This document shows positions 11,434 to 29,070 of a stretch of DNA of 64,000 bases, piece after piece. This stretch comes from Halocaridina rubra (taxonomy: Eukaryota > Arthropoda > Malacostraca > Decapoda > Atyidae). The notes under the pieces were generated by a model. That model was not told where the DNA came from, ran no database searches, and worked only from the letters and a program-made list of their open reading frames with translations. Position 1 is the first letter of the stretch, and the number at the start of each line of letters is the position of its first letter. Where the stretch lies: NCBI GenBank assembly GCA_037179515.1, contig JAXCGZ010011636.1, positions 1 through 64,000 of the forward strand. The letters run 5' to 3'. A program made the position numbers and the translations under genes.

Positions 11434-11545
11434 CAGAGGGTCCCCATTTTACATCAGTATTCCGTTCTTGACAACTGACTTAAACCGGATTTTGATGTAA
11501 GTTAGAAAACATCTAAATTCAAACCTAGGTCCCCCACCAATGCTA
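11434..11545 (+). mobile_element. Tigger-like terminus, same family as 26657-28302
   Basis: The block from 'cagagggtccccatttta' to 'cctaggtccccc' is the reverse complement, with divergence, of the right end at 28198-28302. The transposase portion is missing. Confidence 0.55.
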
Positions 11546-11755
11546 AAAATAATTACTCTAAAACATAGAAAAATAGTATTAAGTTAAAGTTCACTATACA
11601 GTATTCCTTACATTTACTACTGTGGTTGCTTTGCATCTGGATGACTGGTATGTCGAAAAATTGATTTATAAATTATTTATCAGTCTCTGATTTAATGGCA
11701 GAACAAGTTACAAATGCAAATCTGGAACCTAACTCGTTCATACGTTGGGTCGTGT

Positions 11756-11758
<3 letters not shown>

Positions 11759-11825
<67 letters not shown>

Positions 11826-11838
11826 TTTTTTTTTTTTT
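11759..11838. repeat. (AT)n then poly(T)
   Basis: About 62 bp of AT repeats then 17 T residues. On the minus strand the poly(T) is the poly(A) tail of the LINE that follows. Confidence 0.9.
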
Positions 11839-17249
<5,411 letters not shown>

Positions 17250-17268
17250 AATACAGTATATACATATA

Positions 17269-18752
17269 CAGTGTTCACCCCCTTATCGCGGTAGTTCGGT
17301 TCCGGGACCCGGTGCGAACCAGGAAAACCGCGGAGTAGGATCAGCCTATATGTACATAGATATTATAATGTATTTTTACGTTTACACTGTATAAACCCTC
17401 CCTGTACTGTTAAAAAAACACCCTTTACATTATAAATAACAGCAAGCATCATAATTTGTTATGAAAAAGATAGGAAAACTTACCGTGAATGAGGTGATGA
17501 TGACGTGACATACATAGGTACAGTATTTTACAATAATTTTTACGTTTACGTAAAATAACGGCCGACATCCACAAACTTTTTTCCTTCTTTCAACATTTCT
17601 AAGAGTTTCACTTTATCTACAATGGTCAACATTTTCCTTTGCCACTTAGGCTCACTACAAGAAGCCTTAGAAGATGAAGGATGCTTGGGAGGCATTGCAA
17701 AGGTTAAAAATGCTAGTAAAAAAAATCACTAGCAAAACATATTAATAATAATAAGCACAACGTGAATGGCGCACACGAGTGAGGCGAGACAATGGAAGAT
17801 GGTGGAAGCCTTTGTCCGAAACGCTGATAGCGGTATCGTATTTTACATGTTGCAATACTGTTATTATTTATGTTTTTTTACTATTTTTTACTGTTATTAT
17901 TCTTAGGCTAAGAAATACTTTTTTTTTTTATCAATAAAATCATGAAACTACTGGAAATATAAATATATGCTAGCTCATGTAGGTGCGACCCCAATACATT
18001 GTACGCTATCGAACACAAGCAAAACGTTTAATAAGCACAACGTGAACGGTGCACACGTTAGTTAGACTGAACGAGTCTTTGTCCGAAACGCTGATAGTGG
18101 TATCGTATTTTACATGTTGCAATACTGTTATTATTTATGTTTTTTTTACTATGTTTTACTGTTTTATTATTCTTAGGCTAATGAATACTTTTTTTTTTAT
18201 CAATAAAATCATGAAACTACTGGAAATATAAATATATATGCTAGCTCACGTAGGTGCGACCCCAATACATTGTACGCTATCGAACACTTTCGCATGATGC
18301 AATACTGTGAGTTATATTATACGTACGTATATCATTCAGTTATTAGTACAATGTATATTAATTTAAAATTCATACTTATTTGATGATTGTACAAAATCTA
18401 TTGTATTTATTCATTGTAATTTGGACCAAATATTCCTTTTGTACAGATTATACTGTACTTTTCAAAAGAGGTGGTCAATAAACGTATCTATCTATCTATC
18501 TATTTAAATTTATGTTTTTTACTATTTCTTACTGTTTTGTTATTCGTAGGCTGGGAAATAAATTTTTTTTATCAATTAGATAATGAAATATGTTTTTTTC
18601 AATAAAAAAAATGAAAATACCGAGAATTTTTTTTTTTAATATTTTAATATTTTTGCATATACTGTACACATAAAATAAAATAATAATTTATCCAAAAAAA
18701 CCCGCAATACAGTGAGAAAGCGAACCAAGAAAAGCGAATAACTGGGGGAACA

Positions 18753-18755
<3 letters not shown>
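17269..18755 (-). mobile_element. Tigger/pogo-type element 2, internally rearranged
   Basis: The termini 'cagtgttcacccccttatcg' and the reverse complement of '...gggggaacactg' form inverted repeats flanked by TA. A transposase remnant ('MPPKHPSSSKAS') reads on the minus strand from 17695. The element carries a single copy (about 17380-17535) of the unit that is tandemly expanded in element 3. It also contains a roughly 267-bp tandem duplication (17833-18099 and 18100 onward) and a nested retroelement end at 18318-18503. Confidence 0.8.
18318..18503 (+). mobile_element. Nested retroelement 3' end with (TATC)n tail
   Basis: This block interrupts the sequence that Tigger copies share on either side ('gcaatactgtgagtt' left, 'aaatttatgttttttactat' right). 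It ends 'gtggtcaataaacg' and a (TATC)n tail, as expected for a short 5'-truncated LINE or SINE. Confidence 0.5.

Positions 18756-18847
<92 letters not shown>
18756..18847. repeat. (TA)n microsatellite between two Tigger termini
   Basis: About 92 bp of TA repeats bounded on both sides by 'cactg'/'cagtg' transposon ends in opposite orientation. Confidence 0.95.
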
Positions 18848-18850
<3 letters not shown>

Positions 18851-21800
18851 TGTTACCCCGGTTATTCGCGCTTCTTGGTTCACGTTCTCACTCTATCACA
18901 TTTTTTTTTTGGATAAATTATTATTTTATTTTATGGGTATACGCAAAAATATTAAAATATTGAAAAAACACATTTTCAGTATTTTCATTTTTTTTTTAAA
19001 TTTACGTTGCGTGCTGTTATTTATAATGTAAAGGGTGTTTTTTTAACAGTGCAGGGAGGGTTTATACAGTTCGTAAACGAAAAAATAATTGTAAATGAGT
19101 GTGTGTGTCACGTCATCATCACCTCATTCATGGTAATTTTATCTATCACTTTCATAAAAATTTACATTGCTTGCTGTTATTTATAATGTAAAGGGTGTTT
19201 TTTTAACAGTGCAGGGAGGGTTTATACAGTACGTAAACGAAAATATAATTGTAAATGAGTATGTATGTCATGTCATTATCACCTCATTCACCGTAATTTT
19301 ATCTATCACTTTCATAAAAATTTACGTTGCTTGCTGTTGTTTATAATGTAAAGGGTGTTTTTTTAACAGTGCAGGGAGGGTTTATACAGTACGTAAACGA
19401 AAAAATAATTGTAAATGAGTATGTATGTCACGTCATTGTCACCTCATTCACCGTAATTTTATCTATCACTTTCATAAAAATTTACGTTGCTTGCTGTTAT
19501 AATGTAAAGAGTGTTTTTTTAACAGTGCAGGGAGGGTTTATACAGTACGTAAACGAAAAAATAATTGTAAATGAGTATGTATGTCACGTCATTATCACCT
19601 CATTCACCGTAATTTTATCTATCACTTTCATAAAGATTTACGTTGCTTGCTGTTGTTTATAATGTAAAGGGTGTTTTTTTTAACAGTGCAGGGAGGGTTT
19701 ATGCAGTACGTAAACGAAAAAATAATTGTAAATGAGTATGTTTGTCACGTCATTATCACCTCATTCACCGTACTTTTATCTATCACTTTCATAAAAATTT
19801 ACGTTGCTTGCTGTTGTTTATAATGTAAAGGGTGTTTCTTTAACAGTGCAGGGAGGGTTTATACAGTACGTAAACGAAAAAATAATTGTAAATGAGTATG
19901 TATGTCACGTCATTATCACCTCATTCACCGTAATTTTATCTATCACTTTCATAAAAATTTACGTTGCTTGGTGTTATTTATAATGTAAAGGGTGTTTTTT
20001 TAGCAGTGCAGGGAGGGTTTATACAGTACGTAAACGAAAAAATAATTGTAAATGAGTATGTATGTCACGTCATTATCTCCTCATTCACCGTAATTTTATC
20101 TATCACTTTCATAAAAATTTACGTTGCTTGGTGTTATTTATAATGTAAAGGGTGTTTTTTTTAACAGTGCAGGGAAGGTTTATACAGTACGTAAACGAAA
20201 AAATAATTGTAAATGAGTATGTATGTCACATCATTATCACCTCATTCACCGTAATTTTATCTATCACTTTCATAAAAATTTACGTTGCTTGCTGTTATTT
20301 ATAATGTAAAGGGTGTTTTTTCAACAGTGCAGGGAGGGTTTATACAGTACGTAAACGAAAAAATAATTGTAAATGAGTATGTATGTCACGTCATTATCAC
20401 CTCATTCACCGTAATTTTATCTATCACTTTCATAAAAATTTACGTTGCTTGCTGTTATTTATAATGTAAAGGGTGTTTCTTTAGCAGTGCAGGGAGGGTT
20501 TATACAGTACGTAAACGAAAAAATAATTGTAAATGAGTATGTATGTCACGTCATTATCTCCTCATTCACCGTAATTTTATCTATCACTTTCATAAAAATT
20601 TACGTTGCTTGCTGTTATTTATAATGTAAAGGGTGTTTTTTTAACAGTGCAGGGAGGGTTTATACAGTACGTAAACGAAAAAATAATTGTAAATGAGTAT
20701 GTATGTCACGTCATTATCACCTCATTCACCGTAATTTTATCTATCACTTTCATAAAAATTTACGTTGCTTGCTGTTATTTATAATGTAAAGGGTGTTTTT
20801 TCAACAGTGCAGGGAGGGTTTATACAGTACGTAAACGAAAAAATAATTGTAAATGAGTATGTATGTCACGTCATTATCACCTCATTCACCGTAATTTTAT
20901 CTATCACTTTCATAAAAATTTACGTTGCTTGCTGTTATTTATAATGTAAAGGGTGTTTTTTTAACAGTGCAGGGAGGGTTTATACAGTACGTAAACGAAA
21001 AAATAATTGTAAATGAGTATGTATGTCACGTCATTATCACCTCATTCACCGTAATTTTATCTATCACTTTCATAAAGATTTACGTTGCTTGCTGTTGTTT
21101 ATAATGTAAAGGGTGTTTTTTTAACAGTGCAGGGAGGGTTTATGCAGTACGTAAACGAAAAAATAATTGTAAATGAGTATGTTTGTCACGTCATTATCAC
21201 CTCATTCACCGTTATTTAATCTGTCACTTTCATAAAAATTTACGTTGCTTGCTGTTGTTTATAATGTAAAGGGTGTTTCTTTAACAGTGCAGGGAGGGTT
21301 TATACAGTACGTAAACGAAAAAATAATTGTAAATGAGTATGTATGTCACGTCATTATCACCTCATTCACCGTAATTTTATCTATCACTTTCATAAAAATT
21401 TACGTTGCTTGGTGTTATTTATAATGTAAAGGGTGTTTCTTTAGCAGTGCAGGGAGGGTTTATACAGTACGTAAACGAAAAAATAATTGTAAATGAGTAT
21501 GTATGTCACGTCATTATCTCCTCATTCACTGTAATTTTATCTTATCACTTTCATAAAAATTTACGTTGCTTGCTGTTATTTATAATGTAAAGGGTGTTTT
21601 TTTAACAGTGCAGGGAGGGTTTGTACAGTACGTAAACGAAAAAATAATTGTAAATGAGTATGTATGTCACGTCATTATCACCTCATTCACCGTAATTTTA
21701 TCTATCACTTTCATAAAAATTTACGTTGCTTGCTGTTATTTATAATGTAAAGGGTGTTTTTTCAACACTGCAGGGAGGGTTTATACAGTACGTAAACGAA

Positions 21801-22705
21801 AAAATAATTGTAAATGAGTATGTATGTCACGTCATTATCACCTCCTTCACCGTAATTTTATCTATCACTTTCATAAAAATTTACGTTGCTTGCTGTTATT
21901 TATAATGTAAAGGGTGTTTCTTTAGCAGTGCAGGGAGGGTTTATACAGTACGTAAACGAAAAAATAATTGTAAATGAGTATGTATGTCACGTCATTATCT
22001 CCTCATTCACCGTAATTTTATCTATCACTTTCATAAAAATTTACGTTGCTTGCTGTTATTTATAATGTAAAGGGTGTTTTTTTAATAGTGCAGGGAGGGT
22101 TTATACAGTACGTAAACGAAAAAATAATTGTAAATGAGTATGTATGTCACGTCATTATCACCTCATTCACCGTAATTTTATCTATCACTTTCATAAAAAT
22201 TTACGTTGCTTGCTGTTATTTATAATGTAAAGGGTGTTTTTTCAACAATGCAGGGAGGATTTATACAGTACGTAAACGAAAAAATAATTGTAAATGAGTA
22301 TGTATGTCACGTCATCATCACATTCACGGTAAGTTTTCCTATCACTTTCATAAAAATTTACGTTGCTTGCTGTTATCTATAATGTTAAGGGTGTTTTTTT
22401 TTAACAGTGCAGGGAGGGTTTATACAGCACGTAAATGAAAAAATAATTGTAAATGATATGTATGTCACGTCATTATCACCTCATTCACTGTAATTTTATC
22501 TATCACTTTCATAAAAATTTACGTTGCTTGCTGTTATTTATAATGTAAAGGGTGTTTTTTTTAACAGTGCAGGGAGGGTTTATACAGTGTAAACGTAAAA
22601 ATATATTAAAATATCTATGCACATATAGGTGGCTCCTACTTCGCGGATTTCCTGGTTCGCGGCGGGTGCCGGAACCGAACTACCGCGATAAGTGAGGCAA
22701 CACCA
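18848..22705 (+). mobile_element. Tigger/pogo-type element 3 containing an internal satellite array
   Basis: The left terminus starts 'cagtgttaccccggttatt' and the right terminus ends with 'gcgataagtgaggcaac', both of the same family as elements 1, 2 and 4. About 150 bp of left subterminal sequence leads directly into the tandem array at 19001-22590, after which the right terminus follows. The transposase region is gone. The array monomer is the family's own right-subterminal sequence (reverse complement of about 17380-17535), so the array grew inside the element. Confidence 0.8.
19001..22590 (+). repeat. Tandem satellite, 160-bp monomer, about 22.5 copies
   Basis: Monomers begin with 'tttacgttgcttgctgtta' at 19001, 19161, 19321, 19481, 19637, 19798, 19958, 20118, 20279, 20439, 20599, 20759, 20919, 21079, 21239, 21399, 21560, 21720, 21880, 22040, 22200, 22357 and 22518 (last one partial). 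Spacing is 160 bp with small indels. Divergence between copies is a few percent by eye. Diagnostic variants recur every 3 monomers (480 bp) and a block recurs 9 monomers (about 1440 bp) apart. Apparent ORFs in it follow the repeat and are not genes. Confidence 0.95.
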
Positions 22706-22708
22706 TAC

Positions 22709-22735
22709 ATACTGGTGTCACAATCATAAAAAAAA
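22709..22735 (+). mobile_element. Very short LINE family-2 tail
   Basis: 'ctggtgtcacaatcat' followed by poly(A) lies between Tigger elements 3 and 4. It matches the last bases of family-2 LINEs, so it looks like an extremely 5'-truncated insertion. Confidence 0.45.
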
Positions 22736-22744
22736 AAAATATAT

Positions 22745-23681
22745 ATAACTCACAGTATTGCATCATGTGAAATAGTGTCCGATAGCGTACAATGTATTGG
22801 GGTTGCACCTACGTGAACTAACATATATATTAAAATTTCCAGCAGTTTCATGATTTTATTGATAAAAAATGTATTTCTTAGCCTAAGAATAATAAAACAG
22901 TAAAAAATAGTAAAAAACATAAATACTAACAGTATTGCAACATGTAAAATACGATACCGCTATCAGCGTTTCGGACAAAGGCTTCCACCATCTTCCATTG
23001 TCTCGCTTCACTCGTTCAGTCTAACTCACGTGTGCGCCGTTCACATTGGGCTTATTAATACGTTTTGCTTGTGATTTTTTTACTCGCATATTTTAACCTT
23101 TGCAATGCCTCCCAAGCATCCTTCATCTTCTAAGGCTTCTTGTAGTGAGCCTAAGTGGCAAAGGAAAATGTTAACCATAACAGATAAGGTGAAACTCTTA
23201 GATATATTGAAAGAAGGAAAAAGGTTTACTGATGTCGGCCGCTATTTTAGCCTCAATGAATAACAGCCGTAAAGCAGTTATTGACTGTGGAATAATTTCC
23301 TCTGTCGTCTACAAACTCATTACCACCTCATTCACGGTATGTTTACCTATCACGTACATATAGATTTACGTTGCATGCTGTTACTTATAAAGTAAAGGGT
23401 GGTTTTTTAACAATGCAGGGAGGGTTTATACAGTAAACGTAAAAATAATTGTAAAATACCATGTACATGAGTATGTCATATAAATTTACGCTTGCATGCT
23501 GTTATTTATGAAGTAAAGGGTGGTTTGTTAACAGTACAGGGAGGGTTTATACAGTTTATGCGGTGTAAACGTAAAAATAAATTAAAATATATATGTACAT
23601 ATAGGCTGATCCTACTCCGCGATTTTCCTGTCTCGCTCTGGGTCCCGGAACCGAACCTTCGTGATAATTGAAGGAACACTG
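22745..23681 (+). mobile_element. Tigger/pogo-type element 4, left end missing
   Basis: Same sequence as element 2 in opposite orientation. It includes a transposase start at 23106 ('MPPKHPSSSKAS', 'KVKLLDILKEGK') that meets a stop near 23262. Two diverged copies of the 160-bp-type unit lie at about 23310-23600. The right terminus ends 'gaaggaacactg' followed by TATATA. Confidence 0.75.
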
Positions 23682-23683
23682 TA

Positions 23684-24070
23684 TATATAAATTAGCAACT
23701 GGGGATGCAGTATATTGTATAACAGCAGTGTATCATATTTAAGTCATATATTTTGGTGGTTTTTATAAGCTTTATAGTGCCAGTTTCTTAATTCTTTATT
23801 GTTATAACCTATTTTCTCACCATAATCTTGGTTCATTATTGTATGAATACAAAAATAAATATACAGAATACATTATATGTGTTTTGGCCAGTTGTGTTTG
23901 ATTGTGAGATGGTGTTGTCATTATCATAGTCAGCACGCTGGGGAGCCAGAAGTTTTGCTTTTTTCCATAGTCATGCAAGCTTTCTCTGAAATGTTCATTT
24001 CTTTTTCTTCTTGTAAACTTCAGTTAACGATTTGTGATTTTTTTTTCATCTTTTTCTTCTTATTCTTTTA

Positions 24071-24103
<33 letters not shown>

Positions 24104-24545
24104 GTGTTTTATCCTTTAAGCAGCTAAGACACAGCAGATTCAAAGGTATTATGACTGCTGTTAACAGTAAACTGAAAAACTAGATGAACGAACGGGCATC
24201 TTGCTGGGATTCTAGTGATGCGGTCAGGGGAAAACTGTTCTCTGCCTAGCTGGGCAACACTTGTGCTGCCAAACACGGCAGTGTCATGGCTAGACTTATA
24301 GCACATGTTCGCGTTTGGTGTTGTAAAGATAAATTGTTATAAACTACAAATGCCATAAGTCAATGACTACCAGTATTTGGTTTTCTGAAAGCATATTTTC
24401 ACTTCCTTATGCATTGGCTTATATATTAGTGTAAATGATATAGTGATGCATTTTTAGGAAAGAATTACAATTTATTTAGTATACAGCCATCATACTGGAA
24501 TATGGCTTGGAGATTGTATTAAGATTTGATATTCTATTGCATCCA
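23684..24545. other. Unassigned sequence with a short (ATT)n tract
   Basis: No gene recognised. A T-rich stretch and an ATT microsatellite occur at 24040-24103. Confidence 0.4.
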
Positions 24546-24559
24546 GGACAGTTTGATGT

Positions 24560-24775
24560 CAAGTCTACCTTTAGTTACGATTCTATTTCTATGCTTATAT
24601 CAACACCGAATATTCTTGGATATTTGTTACACATCTCTTATTATCCCTTCTCATCTGACAAATCATAACATTCCCCATCTCTGTTTCTCTTAACTTTGAT
24701 TTCCTCATGCCCAGGCCCGATGAGAGCAGATTATTAGTATTTTTTTTTCCATCCTAGTGTCATAATCTAAAAAAA
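24560..24775 (+). mobile_element. Short non-autonomous element with LINE family-2 tail
   Basis: Matches the reverse complement of 9690-10010 over 'acatctcttattatccctt' and 'ccatctctgtttctctt', and ends 'cctagtgtcataatct' plus A-run. Third copy of this short type in the window. Confidence 0.6.
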
Positions 24776-24779
24776 AGTA

Positions 24780-25135
24780 TGCAAATTATTGTCAGTAATT
24801 CTGTACAAAAATAGCTCTTAATGAGCTAATATCAGTATAAACTTACAAATTTTTCTTTCTATAAATATGCTCCAGTGAAATGTATATATTTTGCTTATAT
24901 GATTATTAACTGGAAAGAGTTTATAATTTTTAAGTGTTCGAATTGGTAACTGACACTGTTTGCTATCTTTCAGAATGAACCTGAGGTTTTCATCACAATA
25001 CTTATAGAAGTACAGTACTCTGAAGGCTAAGAATGCTCTTTTAGTGCCCGGTGTTTTAGCCTTATTGCAAAGCCTTGATAGGAGTAATAATCTACTTTGA
25101 TCTTCCATAATTCCTTTAAGGTAAAAGCATTATTT
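24780..25135. other. Unassigned sequence
   Basis: A 96-codon open frame exists on the minus strand (25108-24818), but its composition and context give no support for a gene. Confidence 0.35.
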
Positions 25136-25141
25136 TTACCG

Positions 25142-25142
25142 A

Positions 25143-25214
<72 letters not shown>

Positions 25215-25226
25215 ATTATTATTGTA
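25142..25226. repeat. (ATT)n microsatellite
   Basis: About 85 bp of ATT repeats with one AATT interruption, sitting within the C-terminal coding part of the minus-strand LINE remnant. Confidence 0.95.
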
Positions 25227-26068
25227 CTAAGCCTCTTGATAGATGGGATGAACTTTATAGCCCTAGTCTGAACTCTTTCAAGTCGATCTATGTCTTTCCC
25301 AAGTCGTGACCAAATCTGCATGCGTACTAAATTCTAAGTGGCCGTAATATTGAATTATATAAGGTAGGAACAATTGCTTTATTCCTATAATGGAACTGCC
25401 TCTGAATGTAGCCCAATAATTTCTGGGCTTTTTCCTCCACTTTTTGGAAAATTTCAGATAATTGCTTATTTGTACATTTGAGTCCTTTTCCAGAACAGTT
25501 GTCTTGAGTGCTTTACCTATGAGCGAATAGTCTCTCCCTGAATTTGCATGGCCAATGTGCAATACCTTGCATTTCTTCAAGTTAGATGGTATTTGCCATG
25601 TCTCAGACCATTCCCCTAGCCTATGTAATCTGCTTGGAGATTCTCATTTCTTTTAGGACAGCTGACATTTGCTTCAAGTTATGTGTCATTTGTAGAGTTT
25701 GAGCTAACACCTAGTAGATTAATATATATGTTATTGACGTAGATTATGAACAAGAGTGCACCAAGAACTAATTCTTGTGAAACTTCAGAAGTGACCGAGT
25801 CCCAGTCATAGGAGGTTTTTTATGCATTGGCCAATATTCAATCCAGAGCGTAATTTCACTGCTGGTACCTGGCTCATGTTCCTTTGACAGTAATATGAGG
25901 TTAGTTACTTTGACAAATGCTATTGAAAATAGGTAAATGCTGTCTGTTGCTGTTACTTTTGTCATATTTGCATAGCATCTTATGGAGAAATTCAAGCAAG
26001 TTGATCAGGCATTATCTGCGTTGGCTGTAGCCATGCTGTAAATCTAAATTTGGATTTTCATTTTCTAG
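25227..26068 (-). pseudogene. CR1-like LINE reverse-transcriptase remnant
   Basis: Read on the minus strand, fragments in different frames follow the order of a CR1-type RT. First comes palm sequence near 26060-25920, then 'WIEYW' near 25850, then a long frame at 25580-25278 with 'KCKVLHIGHANSGRDYSL' and 'LEKD'. It ends with 'DIDRLERVQTRAIKFIPS' at about 25300-25230. This is a different subfamily from the LINEs at 36-64 kb. Frameshifts and stops throughout make it inactive. Confidence 0.75.
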
Positions 26069-26072
26069 ATGT

Positions 26073-26195
<123 letters not shown>

Positions 26196-26533
26196 CACAT
26201 TTAATAATAAATCAAAATGATTATTATAATATAAATTTGTAAAAAGACATATACAGTAGGTCCTCGTATAATTCTAGAAAATGAAAATCCAATTTTAGAT
26301 TTACAGCATGGCTACAGGCTACACAGATCATACCTGACCAACTTGCTTGAATTTCTCTATAAGATGCTATGCAAATATGACAAAAGTAACAGCAACACAC
26401 AACCTTTACCTAAATTGTCAAAAGCATTTGTCATATTGCATAGCATCTTATGGAGAAATTCAAGCAAGTTGGTCAGGTATGATCTGCATTGTCGGTAGCT
26501 ATGCTGTAAATCTAATATTGTATTCTAATTTTC

Positions 26534-26595
<62 letters not shown>
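26534..26595. repeat. (GA)n microsatellite
   Basis: About 62 bp of GA repeats in the second direct copy of the duplicated segment. Confidence 0.95.
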
Positions 26596-26598
<3 letters not shown>

Positions 26599-26656
26599 CA
26601 CATTTAATAATAAATTAAAATGATTATTATAATATAAATTTGTAAAAAGACTTATA

Positions 26657-28302
26657 TAGTAGGTCCTTGTATAACATCATTCTGAGTTACGTTGTTTAAT
26701 CATTTTAAAGCTCGTGCTAATTTGCATAATGAAAGAGTACAAGGGTAAGCTGCTAGTGGCGATGAGGAGATCGCAAAAACGTTTCCTTCTGCTTTGGCTG
26801 GGATAATAAGGGAGGGGGGTTACTGTGCCGAACAGGTATTCATGGATGAGACTGGCTTATTCTGGAAGCGTATGTCTAGTTGTACGTATATCACCAAGGA
26901 GGAGAAGACAGCACCAGGCCATAAAGTCAGCAAGGAGAGGCTGACTTTGCTTTTGGGGGCTAATGCTGCTGGAGACTGTAAGCTGAAGCCCTAGTTGGTT
27001 TATTTGGCAGAAAATGCAAGGGCAATCAAGGGCATTTGGAAGGGCCAGCTGCCAGTCATCTGGAAGTCAAACAAGAAGGCATAGATAGCTCCTCAAATAT
27101 TTGAGGACTGGTTCAGCGACCATTTTATCCCAGAAGTGGAGAGGTACTGTACATCTAAGGGTCTGCCCTTTAAGGTGTTGCTAAGCCTGGACGATGCTCC
27201 TGGTCATCCTGCCCATTTTGATGACTTTCATCCTAATGTTAAGGTGGTTTACTTTCCACCTAATTCCACTTCCTTGTTACTACCTCCGAAGAACAATCGT
27301 TATGGCTCTCAGAGCAACTGAGAAGGGCAAGAACCTGAGTCTCAAGTACTTCTGGAAGTTGTACAATTTTCTTCATGCTGTGAAGAATAATGGTGATGTT
27401 CGGGAGGAAGGGATGCAAACAAACTTGAATGGGGTATGGAAAGAAGCATACCCCTATTTTGTGAATGACTTCTGAGGCTTTGAGGAGACAGTTGAGGCTG
27501 TGACCAAGAAAGTAGTTGTCATGATTAAGGAACTTGAGTTGGAGGTGGAGGTTGATGATGTAAAAGAGCTCCTGGAATCTTATGGTGAGGAGTTATCTAC
27601 TGAGGATCTCATTCAGCTGGAAAAGCAAATGCTTAAAGAGGAGGAAGAACTACCAAGCCCAGAGCCAAAGAGATTCATAACTAAGGAATTGAAAGAATTG
27701 TTTGCCGTGGCATAGGAACTGTTGGCAAAGCTTTAGGCTCAGGACCCCGAAGTTGCCAGGTAAAATAACGTCGAGAGAAGAATCAGTAATGCCCTGAGGT
27801 GTTACAAGGAAATATATGAGGAGAAGAGGAGGGCATCCTTCCAGACTCGCCTTGACCATTCCTTTGTGAAGATAGAGCCCCCAACAACAGATTCTGTACC
27901 CTTTAATTTTGTTCTTTTGCCTCTCCAGACTCACTTGCCCCAGTCTCCTCAGCACCTGTCTCTCCAGCTTCCACTTCCCTATAAGCCAGTCTCTCCATCC
28001 CTTGCAATGTCCCTTCCATTGTGCAAGCCAACCACACCTGTAGAGGTAAGTTATAATACACTGTATTGTAGTTTAAATTTACTATTGACACATTTTTAAA
28101 GTAAAGCAGTACTATTAAGGTTGGTTTTAGTATTTTTGATCTTAGATTAGGAACATATATTTTTTCCAATGTTTTAAATGATTTATTTTTAACATAGGTT
28201 GGGGGACCTTGGTTCGAATTTAGGTGTGTTCCGACTTACGTCAAAATCTGACTTAACTCAGCTGTCAGGAACGGAACCCTGACTTTAAACAAGGACTCCC
28301 TG
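26657..28302 (+). mobile_element. Tigger1-like DNA transposon, decayed
   Basis: The left terminus 'agtaggtccttgtataac' and the right terminus (reverse complement begins 'cagggagtccttgttta') bracket a transposase remnant. A TA follows the right end. It is distinct from the Tigger family at 15.7-23.7 kb, but the same as the fragment at 11434-11545. Confidence 0.7.
26740..27850 (+). pseudogene. Tigger1-type transposase pseudogene
   Basis: The broken frame covers the DDE region of a TIGD1-like transposase. 'QVFMDETGLFWKRM' (26836 onward) holds the first catalytic aspartate region, followed by 'APGHKVSKERLTLLLGANA'. Then 'LLSLDDAPGHP' and 'VVYFPPNSTSLL' at about 27176-27290 cover the second aspartate region. 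An acidic C-terminal region follows, with 'PKRFITKELKELF' at 27665-27705. The N-terminal DNA-binding half is missing and stops and frameshifts occur at 26992, 27085 and near 27300. The transposase would cut and paste its own element; here it is dead. Confidence 0.85.
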
Positions 28303-28305
28303 TAG

Positions 28306-29070
28306 TTGGGTAAAATCCCTAACACGCAGAGACTAGAAAAAATGCGCTATTTCTTCCCCATCTGTTGCCATACAAGAGAAGGTCTCAATTTATTTTTTGA
28401 AATCAATACTTCCTAATAGGGAATAAGAGGAATGTGGGTGGATGTTTATGGTTTGATAGTAGATTCACAAAGCATCTGTATTTCCTTCCTTAAAGGAAGC
28501 TTTTTACTGTATTTTCATGCATTATCTCTAGAGTATTACAAATATAGAACCTAGGAAGAAGAGACAGGGAATTCTAAACTTTTCATGATACCTAGTTATT
28601 TTTATTTATATAAAATTTCTTAATAATAGGCTATTCCTCTAATAAAGAGTAGAGTGACCTCTAGTGCATAACTGACTAAACCTAAATATCTGAGTGACTT
28701 AATAATAGGAGGCAGTGGATAATTTTGTTATACTTTAAAGCCGTGGTTCCCCACATGGGATGCATGCCCCACAAGGGGCAATTTGATATTCAAGGGGGGC
28801 AATTAAAGAATATCTTATAATCAGTGAATTTTTTCCTAGTTAGTCTGTGTGAGTGTGTGTGAATAATTACATACGGTGTACTGTATATACAATATGCAAA
28901 CATAAAAATATTTGTGTGTATGTATGTACATGTATAAGCAGTTCTTCAAATAACATAAATAACTTTAAAAGAATAAGGCATAGAGACTTAGGGGAAAGAC
29001 ATTTTATTTAATCTGTTCAGAATTCCACGTGAATAATTTTAAGCATTCCCTTTTTCCCTCTCACAATATA
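28306..29070. other. Unassigned sequence with a hAT-like terminus
   Basis: Mostly featureless. At 28740-28800 the sequence 'gtggttccccac' with 'aaggggcaatttgatattc' resembles termini of hAT transposons; only one end is visible. Confidence 0.35.

Noticed and set aside
19327..21590. Open frames of 111 and 61 codons in the satellite
   Set aside because: They follow the 160-bp period, change frame with each indel and have no independent coding evidence.
19001..22590. CRISPR-like array
   Set aside because: Repeat units of 160 bp are contiguous and there are no unique spacers; the genome is eukaryotic.
19001..22590. CENP-B box in the satellite
   Set aside because: The element family encodes a CENP-B-like DNA-binding domain, so I looked for the CENP-B box pattern in the monomer and in the termini, but found no match.
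24818..25108. 96-codon minus-strand frame
   Set aside because: No domain, no conserved-looking composition and no splice context; probably chance.
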